The notes under the pieces: generated by a model
Seen by the model: the letters and a program-made list of their open reading frames with translations, nothing else
The model's database searches: none
Told to the model about the DNA's origin: nothing
From: Pleurocapsa sp. PCC 7319
Lineage (GTDB): Bacteria; Cyanobacteriota; Cyanobacteriia; Cyanobacteriales; Xenococcaceae
Length of the DNA: 64,000 bases
NCBI RefSeq assembly: GCF_000332195.1
Contig: NZ_KB235922.1
Location: 620,001-684,000, forward strand
Direction: 5' to 3'
Position numbers and translations under genes: made by a program
Shown: in pieces, positions 45,962 to 55,087 of the stretch
How the letters are laid out: every line of letters starts with the position of its first letter
How positions within the stretch are numbered: the stretch's first letter is position 1

Positions 45962-46472
45962 TAGTAACTAGTATTTACGTTCTTAATGATCGTATATTAG
46001 TTGGTTATCAGCCCTTCGGGTTCGACAGTTTCTTTAAGCGGGGGAACCCCGCGCCAGTTCCTACAACGGAGGGAACCTCCGCAACGGACTGGCTTGCCAA
46101 CGAACTGTCTCACTATCAGCTATCAGCTATCAGCTTTAAGAAAAGCTAGAAGCAATGCGGCTCGTTGCTGAGGTAATTTGTGGGTCTAAACGCTCTCTCG
46201 TTACCTTGAAAATGATTGTATCGAGAAGCTAATAGCTAATAGCTTTTACCTTAAAAAGCTTTAAGCTCTAAGCCTTAAGCTTTAAGCTCTAAAGTTTACG
46301 CTTGGTAAACGGCTAACAGCTTATAGCTATCGGGTTTAATGCCCCCAGCAAACGAAGTTTGGTGGTCTACAATTAGGAGAGGTTAAAGCCTCTTATAATT
46401 GGCTTACAGCTTACAGCTTATAGCTGCGGCTCTGCCGCTTTACTTCAAATCGCAATGATGGTTCAAATTTAT
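45962..46472. repeat. 511-base repeat-rich spacer after psaK
   Basis: No gene is supported here. After the nested-hairpin element at 46024-46109 come AGCTATC units (46113-46136), AGCTAAT units (46234-46247), AGCTCTAA/TTAAGCT stretches (46259-46291), and CTTACAG units (46404-46417). Small dyads include GTTTAC/GTAAAC near 46298 and GCGGC/GCCGC near 46427. The region looks like a nest of short repeats around an AGCT core. Confidence 0.8.
46024..46109. repeat. Nested-hairpin repeat element
   Basis: GACAGTT (46024-46030) pairs with AACTGTC (46103-46109). Inside lies GCGGGG-GAA-CCCCGC (46038-46052). Next GCCAGT (46053-46058) pairs with ACTGGC (46088-46093), enclosing CGGAGG-GAA-CCTCCG (46067-46081). 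Both inner hairpins share a GAA loop. The nested geometry suggests a folded single strand such as a multi-branched RNA or a REP-like element. Confidence 0.85.
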
Positions 46473-48197
46473 CTATTTGATGTTGCTAGATTTTAACTGC
46501 AAAGATTTTCTTTCCAGAGATGTTATTAGACGTAAAGGCATTAATCTTTTACTAATGATCAAGCCATATTCTGAATTGAGATAATTTTCATAAATTGATT
46601 GTTGGGTAACGTAAGTGCTAAAAAAAGCCAAGCCCAATTGTTTCATGTAGTCTTGGGCTATTTTAGGATCGGGTCCGATCGCCTTAGCAGGAACAGGTAT
46701 ACTACCTGCCGATTCGTTGAGTGTCGAAAAATGTGTACCACCTTTGAGTAAGACCAAGTATTTTTCTGGAGTTTTTAGCCAAGTAAAGGGAATTATTTGC
46801 TCTGACAAAGCAGGAGTGATGGGATCGGAACTTCCTGAGACCAGCATGACAGGAATATCGAGCTGACGGAGACTTTTCTGACCAAACACACTACTGACAA
46901 GGGGATTTATGGCGATCGCCGAAGTGATACGCTGGTCTTTGAGATTAACTTCTGTTTCTGTTTCTGGGATCTGTAAAGCTAGACATTGGATCAGCAGAGA
47001 TAAGTTCCAGGAATCATCAGAGTCAAGACAGTTTTGGGCTAAAGTGGTGAAATTCAATTCAGCCCCAGCGATCGCCAAAGTAGTATACGCGCCAAAAGAC
47101 TGACCGATCATCCCCACATTATTAGTATCAATTTTATTGCCATAGTTCTTAGCTAATTCATCCAGCAAAAACTTAATATCTAGAGGACGATCAATTAACT
47201 CTTCAGGCGGAGTTACATCACTATCTAAACCACTTAAAAGTTTTTCAATTTGACTAGCACTACTTCCTGGATGTTCTGGCACAGCAACGGCAAAACCATG
47301 AGAAGCAAGGTGTTGGGCAAAGTAAGCAAAACTAGTCAAATCGCTACCCAAACCATGGGAAATAATGATTAGGGGCAGGGTTGGCTTTTTTTTGATTTGA
47401 GGTAAATAAAGTTCAACCGGAAAGTTACGGTTTCGACTGCGATCCTCCATGGTTAAAACTTGCTTACGATAGCGATACTTTCCTGACCTCAACAGATCTA
47501 GGTTTCTTACCCCATAGGTCCCCGCAGCATACTGTTGTCTTTCCTTTAGTGCTGCTTGTTCGACAGCAGAGATTGCCTGACTATTTCTTTGAACAACCCG
47601 ACTTAAATCCTTGATAATTTTTATTCCTTGACGAGAATCAACCCTAAGAGCATTAGTAGGGAACTTTTTGAGAACGTTAAGGGGGGTTAGTCCTCCATTT
47701 TCTCGATCTGCTGCTGCCAGAATTAAAGCTGAACGAATGGCATAAAAACCTGGTTGACGAGCCTTCGTTTCAATAACCCGAGAAAAGCGCTCTAAAATTT
47801 TTTCTCCTTGATAAGAATAAAGAAATTGAGCGATCGCTAGATGACTAAAATCGGCACTAGTGGTCAAGCCGACCTGAAACTGCTTTAATTGTTCTGGAGA
47901 AAGATACCCTGCATAACTCTTTAATTCTCCTTCTATTTTGCCTTCAGTGGCATAAGTTTCTAGTGAGTCTACAGATAAGGAAAATTCTAGAAATCCATAG
48001 TTTAAAATAATATCTTCTGCTCCCACCACTTTATTTGTCAAGCATCCCAAAAAACCAACACAACAAACTAGATGAAAAGCCCCAACGGTAAAACGTGACC
48101 AAAAAGGCTTAGAGTTTCTTCCCAGAGACTGAAATGTCCGACTAGCTTCAATACCACGTCGGTTATTTAATAAGGTAACGAATGAAGAGAGCATCAT
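46473..48197 (-). CDS. DUF1400 alpha/beta hydrolase
   Basis: A 574-residue protein with an N-terminal hydrophobic segment (about 36-58), a DUF1400 domain (about 60-190, VGAEDIILNYGFLEFSLSVD), and an alpha/beta hydrolase domain. The nucleophile motif is MIGQSFGAYT, followed by PVMLVSGSSDPITP (acid) and LLKGGTHFS (His). It probably is an exported or membrane-linked esterase or lipase. The DUF1400 domain occurs mainly in cyanobacteria. Two adjacent ATG codons mark the start. Substrate unknown. Confidence 0.88.
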   Translation of the reverse strand: MMLSSFVTLLNNRRGIEASRTFQSLGRNSKPFWSRFTVGAFHLVCCVGFLGCLTNKVVGAEDIILNYGFLEFSLSVDSLETYATEGKIEGELKSYAGYLSPEQLKQFQVGLTTSADFSHLAIAQFLYSYQGEKILERFSRVIETKARQPGFYAIRSALILAAADRENGGLTPLNVLKKFPTNALRVDSRQGIKIIKDLSRVVQRNSQAISAVEQAALKERQQYAAGTYGVRNLDLLRSGKYRYRKQVLTMEDRSRNRNFPVELYLPQIKKKPTLPLIIISHGLGSDLTSFAYFAQHLASHGFAVAVPEHPGSSASQIEKLLSGLDSDVTPPEELIDRPLDIKFLLDELAKNYGNKIDTNNVGMIGQSFGAYTTLAIAGAELNFTTLAQNCLDSDDSWNLSLLIQCLALQIPETETEVNLKDQRITSAIAINPLVSSVFGQKSLRQLDIPVMLVSGSSDPITPALSEQIIPFTWLKTPEKYLVLLKGGTHFSTLNESAGSIPVPAKAIGPDPKIAQDYMKQLGLAFFSTYVTQQSIYENYLNSEYGLIISKRLMPLRLITSLERKSLQLKSSNIK

Positions 48198-48338
48198 TCT
48201 AAAATTGGCAAATAAAGCATTAAATTACTACTGTTGTAACATTTTCTCTACTTGATTTAGTTGATTCAGATCTACCTTTGGTTCTAAAATTGACTTTTTC
48301 TATCTCCGCTTAAATCTTCACCATTAAATATTGGTAAT

Positions 48339-49259
48339 ATGAAACAGCTTCAAGGAAGAGATCTACTGGGCACTGCTGACCTAAACCCTCCAGAAATCAC
48401 AAGTTTATTAGAACTAGCCCGTCAGCTGAAAAGTAAGGAGTTAGTTATCCAGTGTTCAAAAGTGTTGGGATTGTTATTTTATAAAGCCTCAACTCGTACC
48501 AGGGTATCCTTTACTGTCGCGATGTATCGATTGGGAGGTCAGGTAATAGATCTTAATCCTAATGTGACTCAAGTTGGTCGTGGTGAACCGATTGAAGATA
48601 CGGCTCGAGTCTTAGACCGTTACTTAGATATTTTAGCAATTCGTACCTATGCTCAGGCAGATCTCGAAACATTTGCCAATTATGCCCAAATTCCGATTAT
48701 TAATGCTTTAACCGATCTCGAACATCCTTGTCAGATTTTGGCGGATTTAATGACGGTTCAAGAATGCTTTGGCTCGTTGCCGGGCAAAACTTTAACTTAT
48801 TTGGGAGATGGAAATAACATGGCTCATTCTCTATTGTTGGGAGGTGCGCTAACGGGTTTAAATGTAAGAATTGCTGCTCCCAAAGGATATGAACCAGATC
48901 CTAAAATTGTTCAACGTGCCGAGGCAATTGCTTCAGGAAAGTCGGAAATTGTCGTCACCCAAGATCCAGTTGCAGCAGCAGAGGGAGCACAGGTAGTCTA
49001 TACAGACGTTTGGGCAAGCATGGGACAAGAAGAGTCGGCCGATCAAAGAATTCCGATTTTCCAACCCTATCAGGTAAATCAAAAGCTGATCGATCACGCC
49101 GACCCTGAAGCAATTATTCTGCACTGTTTACCCGCTCATCGAGGAGAAGAAATTACTGCCGAGGCGATCGAAAGTAAGCGATCGCGAGTATGGGATCAGG
49201 CAGAAAACAGAATGCACGCTCAACAGGCATTATTAGCAAGTTTATTGGGTTGGGAGTAG
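48339..49259 (+). CDS. argF: Ornithine carbamoyltransferase
   Basis: ArgF makes citrulline from ornithine and carbamoyl phosphate. The 306-residue protein has the carbamoyl-phosphate loop KASTRTRVSF, the ornithine-side HPCQILADLMT, DVWASMGQE, and the C-terminal HCLPAHRGEEIT. Length is normal. It is divergent from the DUF1400 hydrolase gene with a 141-base spacer, and its 3' side is followed by heptamer arrays. Confidence 0.98.
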   Translation: MKQLQGRDLLGTADLNPPEITSLLELARQLKSKELVIQCSKVLGLLFYKASTRTRVSFTVAMYRLGGQVIDLNPNVTQVGRGEPIEDTARVLDRYLDILAIRTYAQADLETFANYAQIPIINALTDLEHPCQILADLMTVQECFGSLPGKTLTYLGDGNNMAHSLLLGGALTGLNVRIAAPKGYEPDPKIVQRAEAIASGKSEIVVTQDPVAAAEGAQVVYTDVWASMGQEESADQRIPIFQPYQVNQKLIDHADPEAIILHCLPAHRGEEITAEAIESKRSRVWDQAENRMHAQQALLASLLGWE

Positions 49260-49272
49260 GGAACAACGTGAG

Positions 49273-49335
49273 TTCGGAATTCGGAATTCGGAGTTCGGAG
49301 TTCGGAGTTCGGAGTTCGGAGTTCGGAGTTCGGGT
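49273..49335. repeat. TTCGGAG heptamer array, nine units
   Basis: Nine 7-base units: the first two TTCGGAA, six TTCGGAG, and a last TTCGGGT. Written in another phase it is the same CGGAGTT motif as the array at 26321. It starts 14 bases after the argF stop. Confidence 0.95.
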
Positions 49336-49387
49336 TTGACATTAAATGCGGACGATGCGAAGCGAGTGCTTTAGTGCAAGTCCTTTG

Positions 49388-49436
49388 TTACTCGTTACTC
49401 CTTACTCGTTACTCCTTACTTCTTACTCCTTACTTA
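49388..49436. repeat. TTACTCC/TTACTCG heptamer array, seven units
   Basis: Seven 7-base units (TTACTCG, TTACTCC, TTACTCG, TTACTCC, TTACTTC, TTACTCC, TTACTTA) run up to the stop codon of the prohibitin gene, one base away. It lies 52 bases downstream of the previous array. Confidence 0.9.
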
Positions 49437-49437
49437 A

Positions 49438-50277
49438 CTACTGGGCATCTCCCAAGTTAAATAAGAAGGGAACACCACCTTTAGAATCGCCACTTGTGAC
49501 TAGAACTTTAGGCATTTGTGCGCCACCTTCTCGCCAAGCTTCGATCGCTTCTTTTTGTAGTACTAGTTCACCACCCTGTGCTCTGAGAGTTTCGGCCAGT
49601 AGTCTTTGGGCTTCGGCTTTACCTTTGGCGCGGTTAATATCTGCTTGAGCTTGTTGTTCAGCTTCTCTGGCAACATATACTGCTCTCTGGGATTTTTGCT
49701 CGGCGATTTGTTTTTCTTCTACTGCTCTAGCAAACTCAGGAGAGAAGCTAAGATCGACCACACTAGTATCCAAAACAATAATGCCGTATTTATCTAGGCG
49801 ATAACTAAGAGCATTGTCAAAATCCTCTTTTAATTCATTACGCTTGGTGATTGCTTCTTCAACTGTTCTTCTCGCCGCAGCTATCTTGAATGATTCTTGA
49901 GTTTGGGGAGCAATAATTTTGGAGACAATATTTTGTAATGTCCCCTGCTTTCTGCGAATTTCTACAACCTGAATAGGGTCGAGGCGAAAGTTAATTGCAA
50001 AGCTAGCTTTGAGATCTTGAAGATCTTTAGTCGAACTTTCGGCAGGTACTTCAAATTTTTGTACCGTTAAATCGTAAATATCCACATTAGAAACCAAAGG
50101 TGGACGGAGATGAATTCCTTCGAGTAAAACACCATCTTGTGCTTTACCTAAAATGCTCAGAACTCCAGCCTGACCTGGATTAAGAATGACAAATGAATTA
50201 AAACTAAGCAAAACTACTAAGGCGGCAATAATACCACCCAGCAAGGGTTGCCAGCTATTAGAGGACTGAGTATTCAA
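49438..50277 (-). CDS. Prohibitin-family (SPFH) protein
   Basis: A 279-residue SPFH protein with an N-terminal membrane helix (about 13-35) and the SPFH domain: NPGQAGVLSILGKAQDGVLLEGIHLRPPLV, then a helical coiled-coil with EEKQIAEQKSQRAVYVAREAEQQAQADI. Prohibitins form ring scaffolds in membranes; the cyanobacterial role is not settled. The start codon is TTG at 50277. It ends one base from the TTACTCC repeats. Confidence 0.88.
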   Translation of the reverse strand: MNTQSSNSWQPLLGGIIAALVVLLSFNSFVILNPGQAGVLSILGKAQDGVLLEGIHLRPPLVSNVDIYDLTVQKFEVPAESSTKDLQDLKASFAINFRLDPIQVVEIRRKQGTLQNIVSKIIAPQTQESFKIAAARRTVEEAITKRNELKEDFDNALSYRLDKYGIIVLDTSVVDLSFSPEFARAVEEKQIAEQKSQRAVYVAREAEQQAQADINRAKGKAEAQRLLAETLRAQGGELVLQKEAIEAWREGGAQMPKVLVTSGDSKGGVPFLFNLGDAQ

Positions 50278-50360
50278 GCCACTATCTCCTATTTATTTCT
50301 AAAATAAGTTAGTTATCAATATTTGCAAGTTTATCGTAATTTAACGGTTTAACGTGTTGA

Positions 50361-50819
50361 ATGGTCGTGATGAATAGTATTTTAGACTACTACCGAATAG
50401 ATAATCGCTTGGCAACTTCGGGACAACCTACTCTAGAACAATTTCAGTTAATTGCTGATGAGGGATATCAAGCAGTAATTAATTTGGCAATGCCTACTTC
50501 AACTAATACTCTAGTTGATGAAGGAACTATTGTGACTGGTTTAGGGATGATTTATATTCACCTTCCCGTAGTTTGGGAAAATCCCAAGTTAGAGGATGTG
50601 GAGCAGTTTTTTAATGTCATGCGATCGCTTTTGAATCGGAAGGTTTGGGTTCACTGTGCTAAGAATATGCGAGTTTCTTGCTTTATTTATTTTTGGCAAA
50701 AATATGTGCTGCAATTACCAGAAGAACAGGCTCAATATCCTATGAACCAGATTTGGCAACCAAAAGGAGTTTGGCAGCAGTTAATTGACCAAGTAGAAGT
50801 TTCTTTCGGCAATACTTAA
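50361..50819 (+). CDS. Protein-tyrosine-phosphatase-like protein
   Basis: A 152-residue protein with a phosphatase signature HCAKNMRVS (H98, C99, R104 in this numbering), fitting the HCx5R(S/T) loop of dual-specificity phosphatases. YYRIDNRLATSGQPTLEQF and VINLAMP are typical of the bacterial DSP/DUF442-like subfamily. Start could be the ATG at 50361 or 50370. Substrate unknown. It is divergent from the prohibitin gene with an 83-base spacer. Confidence 0.8.
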   Translation: MVVMNSILDYYRIDNRLATSGQPTLEQFQLIADEGYQAVINLAMPTSTNTLVDEGTIVTGLGMIYIHLPVVWENPKLEDVEQFFNVMRSLLNRKVWVHCAKNMRVSCFIYFWQKYVLQLPEEQAQYPMNQIWQPKGVWQQLIDQVEVSFGNT

Positions 50820-50856
50820 GGCATGATTTGAAATTTAGAACTCAAAATTAAGAATT

Positions 50857-51375
50857 TTAAGTACGACCAAACCAGACTAAACTCCCCATAATCAAAAAAA
50901 TTAGGATGAAGGCAAACCAAATAAATTGATTGTCTTTAGTCTCAATTTGTGATGGATCGATATCTTCAATTTCTAATTTATTAGAACTAGGTTGAGTCGG
51001 TTTTTTGGCAGCAACATATCGAGATTGTCCTGGGTCTTTATTTGCCAGATCAGGAATTTCGCTCATCCATTCCCTAGGTCGCTCTAGTTTGGGTGCATTA
51101 ATGATATACAAAATACGTTGAGCTTGTTCGCGGGTTTGTGGGTCTGGGTGAGTGGTCAACTCCTGGCATAAAGCGATCGCCTCAGGAATTTTGTTAGCGG
51201 CTTGATAAGCAGTAACTAGCCAAATTTGGGCTTCTCCACCCCGGCGAGAGTTGGGAGCAATTAAATCTATGGCAGCTGTCAAATTTTCGATACTGAGGCG
51301 GTATTGCCCTCTTTCTAGAGCTTCCTTTCCTGCTTGGTATTTGAGATGAAACTTTTCGCGGTTGTCTGCCGTCAC
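50857..51375 (-). CDS. TPR-like membrane protein, unknown
   Basis: A 172-residue protein with about two TPR-like helical hairpins (residues 8-90, EALERGQYRLSIENLTAAID), a polar linker, and a C-terminal membrane helix (about 149-169). The C-terminal anchor places the TPR part in the cytoplasm. The start codon is GTG at 51375. It is widespread in cyanobacteria as I recall, but has no assigned function. Confidence 0.7.
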   Translation of the reverse strand: MTADNREKFHLKYQAGKEALERGQYRLSIENLTAAIDLIAPNSRRGGEAQIWLVTAYQAANKIPEAIALCQELTTHPDPQTREQAQRILYIINAPKLERPREWMSEIPDLANKDPGQSRYVAAKKPTQPSSNKLEIEDIDPSQIETKDNQFIWFAFILIFLIMGSLVWFGRT

Positions 51376-51461
51376 TTTAAATATACTGTGGTAATTACAT
51401 AGTTTATTATTAAATAATTAACATTACTGTTCAAGATCTTTAAAGATGGTAATGCAAGATC

Positions 51462-51992
51462 ATGATTTTAGAATATCGACATAAATTTTATGGGCGACTT
51501 AATTGGCAACCAATTTTGAGTGCTTTCGCTCTGGGACTAGGAACAGTTGGGCTATGCTCTCCAGTAGAAGCAATGAGCCAAATCACTGCGAAGGAGTCTC
51601 CCCCCTTATTAGAAAATAAGATCCAGGCAACATCTCAGACAACCGACTCTCAAGCTGATTTCCAACTTGCTCAGGTAGGAGTTCGCAGCCGTATCAATGG
51701 TCCTACTCCGCTAAATATAACTCCTCCTCCTGGAACCCATATTCCTCTTCCTGCAAGCAACTATCATCATCGGGGATACCATCACCATCCTTATCGAAGA
51801 GCTCGTCGGAAATATATTCATCACAGACGCTCTAGCCGTTACGATAGACATCAGCCCTATTACGATGGTTATCGCCATCATTCTCATCGATCTAGACGTT
51901 ATAAAAAGGGTTCCAGGGTAATTATTATCAACCCAGCAACCCATGATAGATATAACCACAACAGTAGCTATATTCGAGTTATAAGAAGGTAG
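51462..51992 (+). CDS. Exported His/Tyr/Arg-rich protein, unknown
   Basis: A 176-residue protein with a hydrophobic leader (about 19-36) ending near VEAMS, which suggests export. The second half has many His, Tyr and Arg residues (YHHRGYHHHPYRRARRK, YDGYRHHSHRSRR). Such sequences can bind metals or nucleic acids, but no family is recognised. It is divergent from the TPR-like gene. Low complexity makes a chance reading possible, yet the leader and length support a real gene. Confidence 0.6.
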   Translation: MILEYRHKFYGRLNWQPILSAFALGLGTVGLCSPVEAMSQITAKESPPLLENKIQATSQTTDSQADFQLAQVGVRSRINGPTPLNITPPPGTHIPLPASNYHHRGYHHHPYRRARRKYIHHRRSSRYDRHQPYYDGYRHHSHRSRRYKKGSRVIIINPATHDRYNHNSSYIRVIRR

Positions 51993-52030
51993 TCAGTCAA
52001 TAAAGACTGGTATCAGAGAGAATCAAAGAT

Positions 52031-52927
52031 CTAATTATTCATTAGTTCTGATGCCACAATCATGGAGCCAATCCCCTCATCGGTCAAAATTTCCAGTAAC
52101 AGCGAGTGAGGTAAACGACCGTCTAAAATATGTGCAGCACGAACTCCTTGAGCAAGCGATCGCACGCAACAATTCACTTTAGGAATCATTCCTCCTGAGA
52201 CAACTCCTTGATCAATTAATTCTCTGGCTTTTTGGATATCTAATCTATTAATCAAAGTTGAAGGATCGTGATAGTCAGATAAAATGCCAGGGGTATCAGT
52301 GAGCAAAATAAGCTTCTCTGCCTGAAGCGCGGCGGCGATTTCGCCTGCTACGGTGTCAGCATTGATATTGTATGCCTGCCCATTTTCATCAGCAGCAACG
52401 CTAGAGATTACCGGGACATAACCACTATCAACCAATGATTCAATTACCCCAGTATTGATATTAGTCACTTCCCCAACAAACCCGACCCCTTCCTTGCCAA
52501 CAGGACGCGCCTGAATCAAATTACCATCTTTACCACATAGACCAACTGCGGAAGCTCCAGCACGGCTAATTAGGGAAACTAGTCCTTTGTTAACCCTACC
52601 AGCCAAAACCATTTCCACTATGTCCATAGTTACCTCATCAGTAACTCGCAATCCGTCTTTAAATAGTGGCTCTATGTTCAATTTTTGGAGCCAGGTATTA
52701 ATTTCCGGACCTCCACCATGGATTACCACAGGACGCACCCCAACACAGGCAAGAAAAACGATATCTCTGATCACTTTATCTTTGAGATTACTATCTTTCA
52801 TTGCTGCACCACCGTATTTAATTACGATAGTTTGATTAGTAAATTTCTGAATATAAGGAAGAGCTTCACTAAGTACCCGGACACGGTTAGCTGCCGCTTC
52901 TTTGAAATATTCGCTTTCGTTGACCAT
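52031..52927 (-). CDS. argB: Acetylglutamate kinase
   Basis: ArgB phosphorylates N-acetylglutamate, the controlled step of arginine synthesis. The 298-residue protein has [11 protein letters not shown] (ATP loop), [30 protein letters not shown], and the C-terminal [17 protein letters not shown]. In cyanobacteria PII protein relieves its arginine inhibition; the long N-terminal helix seen here fits that type. It is minus-strand with aroK upstream. Confidence 0.97.
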   Translation of the reverse strand: MVNESEYFKEAAANRVRVLSEALPYIQKFTNQTIVIKYGGAAMKDSNLKDKVIRDIVFLACVGVRPVVIHGGGPEINTWLQKLNIEPLFKDGLRVTDEVTMDIVEMVLAGRVNKGLVSLISRAGASAVGLCGKDGNLIQARPVGKEGVGFVGEVTNINTGVIESLVDSGYVPVISSVAADENGQAYNINADTVAGEIAAALQAEKLILLTDTPGILSDYHDPSTLINRLDIQKARELIDQGVVSGGMIPKVNCCVRSLAQGVRAAHILDGRLPHSLLLEILTDEGIGSMIVASELMNN

Positions 52928-53018
52928 AAAACTTGAGTATTGCGGATTGAGTGGTTTACTGTCTTCCTACTTACTATAAATAATGATTAACCTTAGGCAA
53001 CAAGGCAACAGTATAATT

Positions 53019-53540
53019 TTAGACCTGAGATTTTAGCACTGAGGGAATGGTTTCAATAATCCGGTTAGTTATTGCTTGGGGAGTTTGTTCTTGTTCAATC
53101 GAGAGGCAAATATCGGCTTGAGCATATAACGGACGACGAGTTTTGAGTAGTGATTCTAGTTTGTCAGCCAATGGTCTGGTTTGATCTCCTGCTAATCTTT
53201 TCTTTAAGATCTCTAAATCCACGTCTAACCAGACAATTAAACCGTGACGTAAGTAACTCCAGTTTAATTGTTGTTGAATAATCCCTCCACCAGTAGAGAT
53301 TACAGATCTTGTATAAACAGATAATTCTGCCAAAACTTTAGTTTCTAATTCTCTAAAATAAACTTCTCCTTCCTGTTGGAAAATTTCTGTAATTGACTTT
53401 TTAGCGATCGCCTGGATGGTTTGATCCGTATCAGCAAAACGATACTGTAGCTTTTGAGCTAAATGTCTGCCAATAGTTGTTTTCCCCGAACCCATCATGC
53501 CAACTAAGTATATGTTTAAACCCTGTAATAAATTGCTCAT
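53019..53540 (-). CDS. aroK: Shikimate kinase
   Basis: AroK phosphorylates shikimate in aromatic amino acid synthesis. The 173-residue P-loop kinase has MGSGKTTIGRHLAQKL (Walker A), DTDQTIQ, and the substrate-binding STGGGIIQQ with the lid RPLADK. Length is normal. It lies 91 bases upstream of argB on the same strand. Confidence 0.97.
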   Translation of the reverse strand: MSNLLQGLNIYLVGMMGSGKTTIGRHLAQKLQYRFADTDQTIQAIAKKSITEIFQQEGEVYFRELETKVLAELSVYTRSVISTGGGIIQQQLNWSYLRHGLIVWLDVDLEILKKRLAGDQTRPLADKLESLLKTRRPLYAQADICLSIEQEQTPQAITNRIIETIPSVLKSQV

Positions 53541-54063
53541 TTTTGTTTACGTGGAGTTTTTGTTTAACGAGATCAATAATTGATCATTTTTTACTGTTAT
53601 TTAGGTATCAATTTATCTATTCGATATCATTGAAGGCATAATAATAAGTAAAACTATTGATCAAGGATTAATTTAGCAAGTCATTATCAGTAGTTATACA
53701 TATCTTAATGTAAGTTATTTTAGGTTAATATTAGCTGCTAAACAAAAATTAATGAGCAATTAATCTCCCAAAAAAATCTAGTAGATAAGAATTTACCTAT
53801 TTAGCTTAATTTTAATTTAAATAATTGCTTACTTTACTAATTCATTACATTAATGACGTAGTAGGTTTAGGTAGAGTGATCTAAATCACAGAAAAAATAC
53901 TCGTTTTTAATTAGAATTTAATATAAGTCAGATAGAAGTATGGATAAATACGTTGTTTATCATATTTACCAATCAATTTTTAAACATCTAATCAATTTTA
54001 CGAATAATAATTTAATACTTTGTTTTCTAAATGCATATTCAAATTCGGAGTTAATAATAAATT
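53541..54063. other. 523-base AT-rich spacer between aroK and the small ORF at 54064
   Basis: No gene of supported size is present. The region is strongly AT-rich. It must contain the aroK promoter (minus) and that of the 66-residue ORF (plus), and it holds the CRP-like palindrome at 53875-53890. A GGAG-containing sequence lies about 12 bases before the ORF start. Confidence 0.5.
53875..53890 (+). promoter_or_regulatory. CRP/SyCRP1-like palindrome
   Basis: AGTGATCTAAATCACA contains GTGAT-N4-ATCAC, a near copy of the TGTGA-N6-TCACA site bound by CRP-type cAMP receptors; only the outer T of the left arm is missing. It lies 174 bases before the small conserved ORF and 335 bases from aroK. Which gene it would control, if any, is not evident. 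Confidence 0.55.
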
Positions 54064-54264
54064 ATGAAAATGATTCGTGAGATAGCTGAACAAGCTTTGA
54101 ATTCAGGATATTTGTCTATCAAGTCTGAAGAAAAGCTGAGGATGATGTTGCGTGGTAAATATGAATTAGAAGATTTAGAAGCATTTATTAATTTACAACA
54201 GGCTGCTATGATTGGTCTAGTAAAACAGGAATCTAGAGAGTTATTTGCTGCTGCCAGAAAGTAA
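54064..54264 (+). CDS. Conserved tiny cyanobacterial protein, unknown
   Basis: A 66-residue protein without cysteines, helical throughout. Its blocks are MIREIAEQALNSGYLS, EEKLRMMLRGKYELEDLEAF and LQQAAMIGLVKQESRELFAA. I recall very similar small proteins in many cyanobacteria, without a known function. A Shine-Dalgarno-like GGAG lies 13 bases upstream. It stands alone between two long spacers, which fits a regulated single gene. Confidence 0.75.
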   Translation: MKMIREIAEQALNSGYLSIKSEEKLRMMLRGKYELEDLEAFINLQQAAMIGLVKQESRELFAAARK

Positions 54265-54532
54265 TCCTAGCTATTTAATTAAATCTAATTAAATAGCTAC
54301 ATTAAGTTACTCTAGTAATCGTCTGTTATGTAAGTGTGTGCAGAGCCCTCCTAGTAGAATAGAAATTGGTAAATTTCATCAATAGAAGTTCGTCAATATA
54401 TGATGTCTAGCATCTGCTTCTACTAATAGTTAATATGACTCCACGAACAAGCAGTTTTATGGAAAATTTGAGTATTATTAGTTGATTTATTAAAGAACCA
54501 ATATATTTTTTTAAACGCTACTTAAAACTGAT

Positions 54533-55087
54533 TTAAATCCAGTCTTCATCATCTCGTTCTTGATTATCAAGATTTAGTTCAGATTCAATTGAAGTCTTTT
54601 CAGTCTCCGCTTTACGTTTGTCTTGAGGACGTTCGCTAGCTGTTCGATATTTATAAGAGTAGTTCGATCCAGAGCGTTCAACATTTTCGGGTTCTTGCGG
54701 TACTTCATAGCTAGTTGAATCGTAAATTTGCTCATCAGCAGCACTATCTTGAATGTTGGTTGGAGCGAAAGAAGAGCTATCACCACCGTTCTCAAAATCT
54801 ATCGAATTTCTTCGACTAGGTTCAGAATTTTCTCGATTATACTTTTGCGTTCCTGAGCTTGAGTAACTATAGCTACTCAATGCTTGCCAAAATAAGCTAG
54901 TAATTATTCCTGCTAAAATAGACAAGCTAATCCAGATGGCAAGAGGTAATTGAGGAGTTTTATAGAGACAGGATTGAGCATCATTGGGGCATAGCAGCTT
55001 AAGAACTATAGGCTCTCGATTTTGAAAAAATATAATACCCAGCAAAGCTATAATCAGCAGGAATAAAAATAACTTCAAGCGACTCAT
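54533..55087 (-). CDS. LapA-domain (DUF1049) membrane protein
   Basis: From the ATG at 55087 the 184-residue protein has two membrane helices (about 4-21 and 44-64), including the LapA-type LLIIALLGIIFFQNREPIVLK and PLAIWISLSILAGIITS. The long C-terminal half is hydrophilic, Ser/Asp/Glu-rich and ends DEDWI, with no domain. An upstream GTG-like start at 55111 would add eight residues. LapA-domain proteins sit in membranes with a role in lipopolysaccharide or osmotic regulation in other bacteria; here the role is unknown. Confidence 0.82.
   Translation of the reverse strand: MSRLKLFLFLLIIALLGIIFFQNREPIVLKLLCPNDAQSCLYKTPQLPLAIWISLSILAGIITSLFWQALSSYSYSSSGTQKYNRENSEPSRRNSIDFENGGDSSSFAPTNIQDSAADEQIYDSTSYEVPQEPENVERSGSNYSYKYRTASERPQDKRKAETEKTSIESELNLDNQERDDEDWI

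Noticed and set aside
45962-46472. CRISPR-like array after psaK
   Set aside because: Units are 7-base and continuous, with no spacers of regular length and no cas genes.
53941-54081. 46-codon frame overlapping the small conserved ORF
   Set aside because: No Shine-Dalgarno sequence, AT-rich, and it overlaps a better supported gene.
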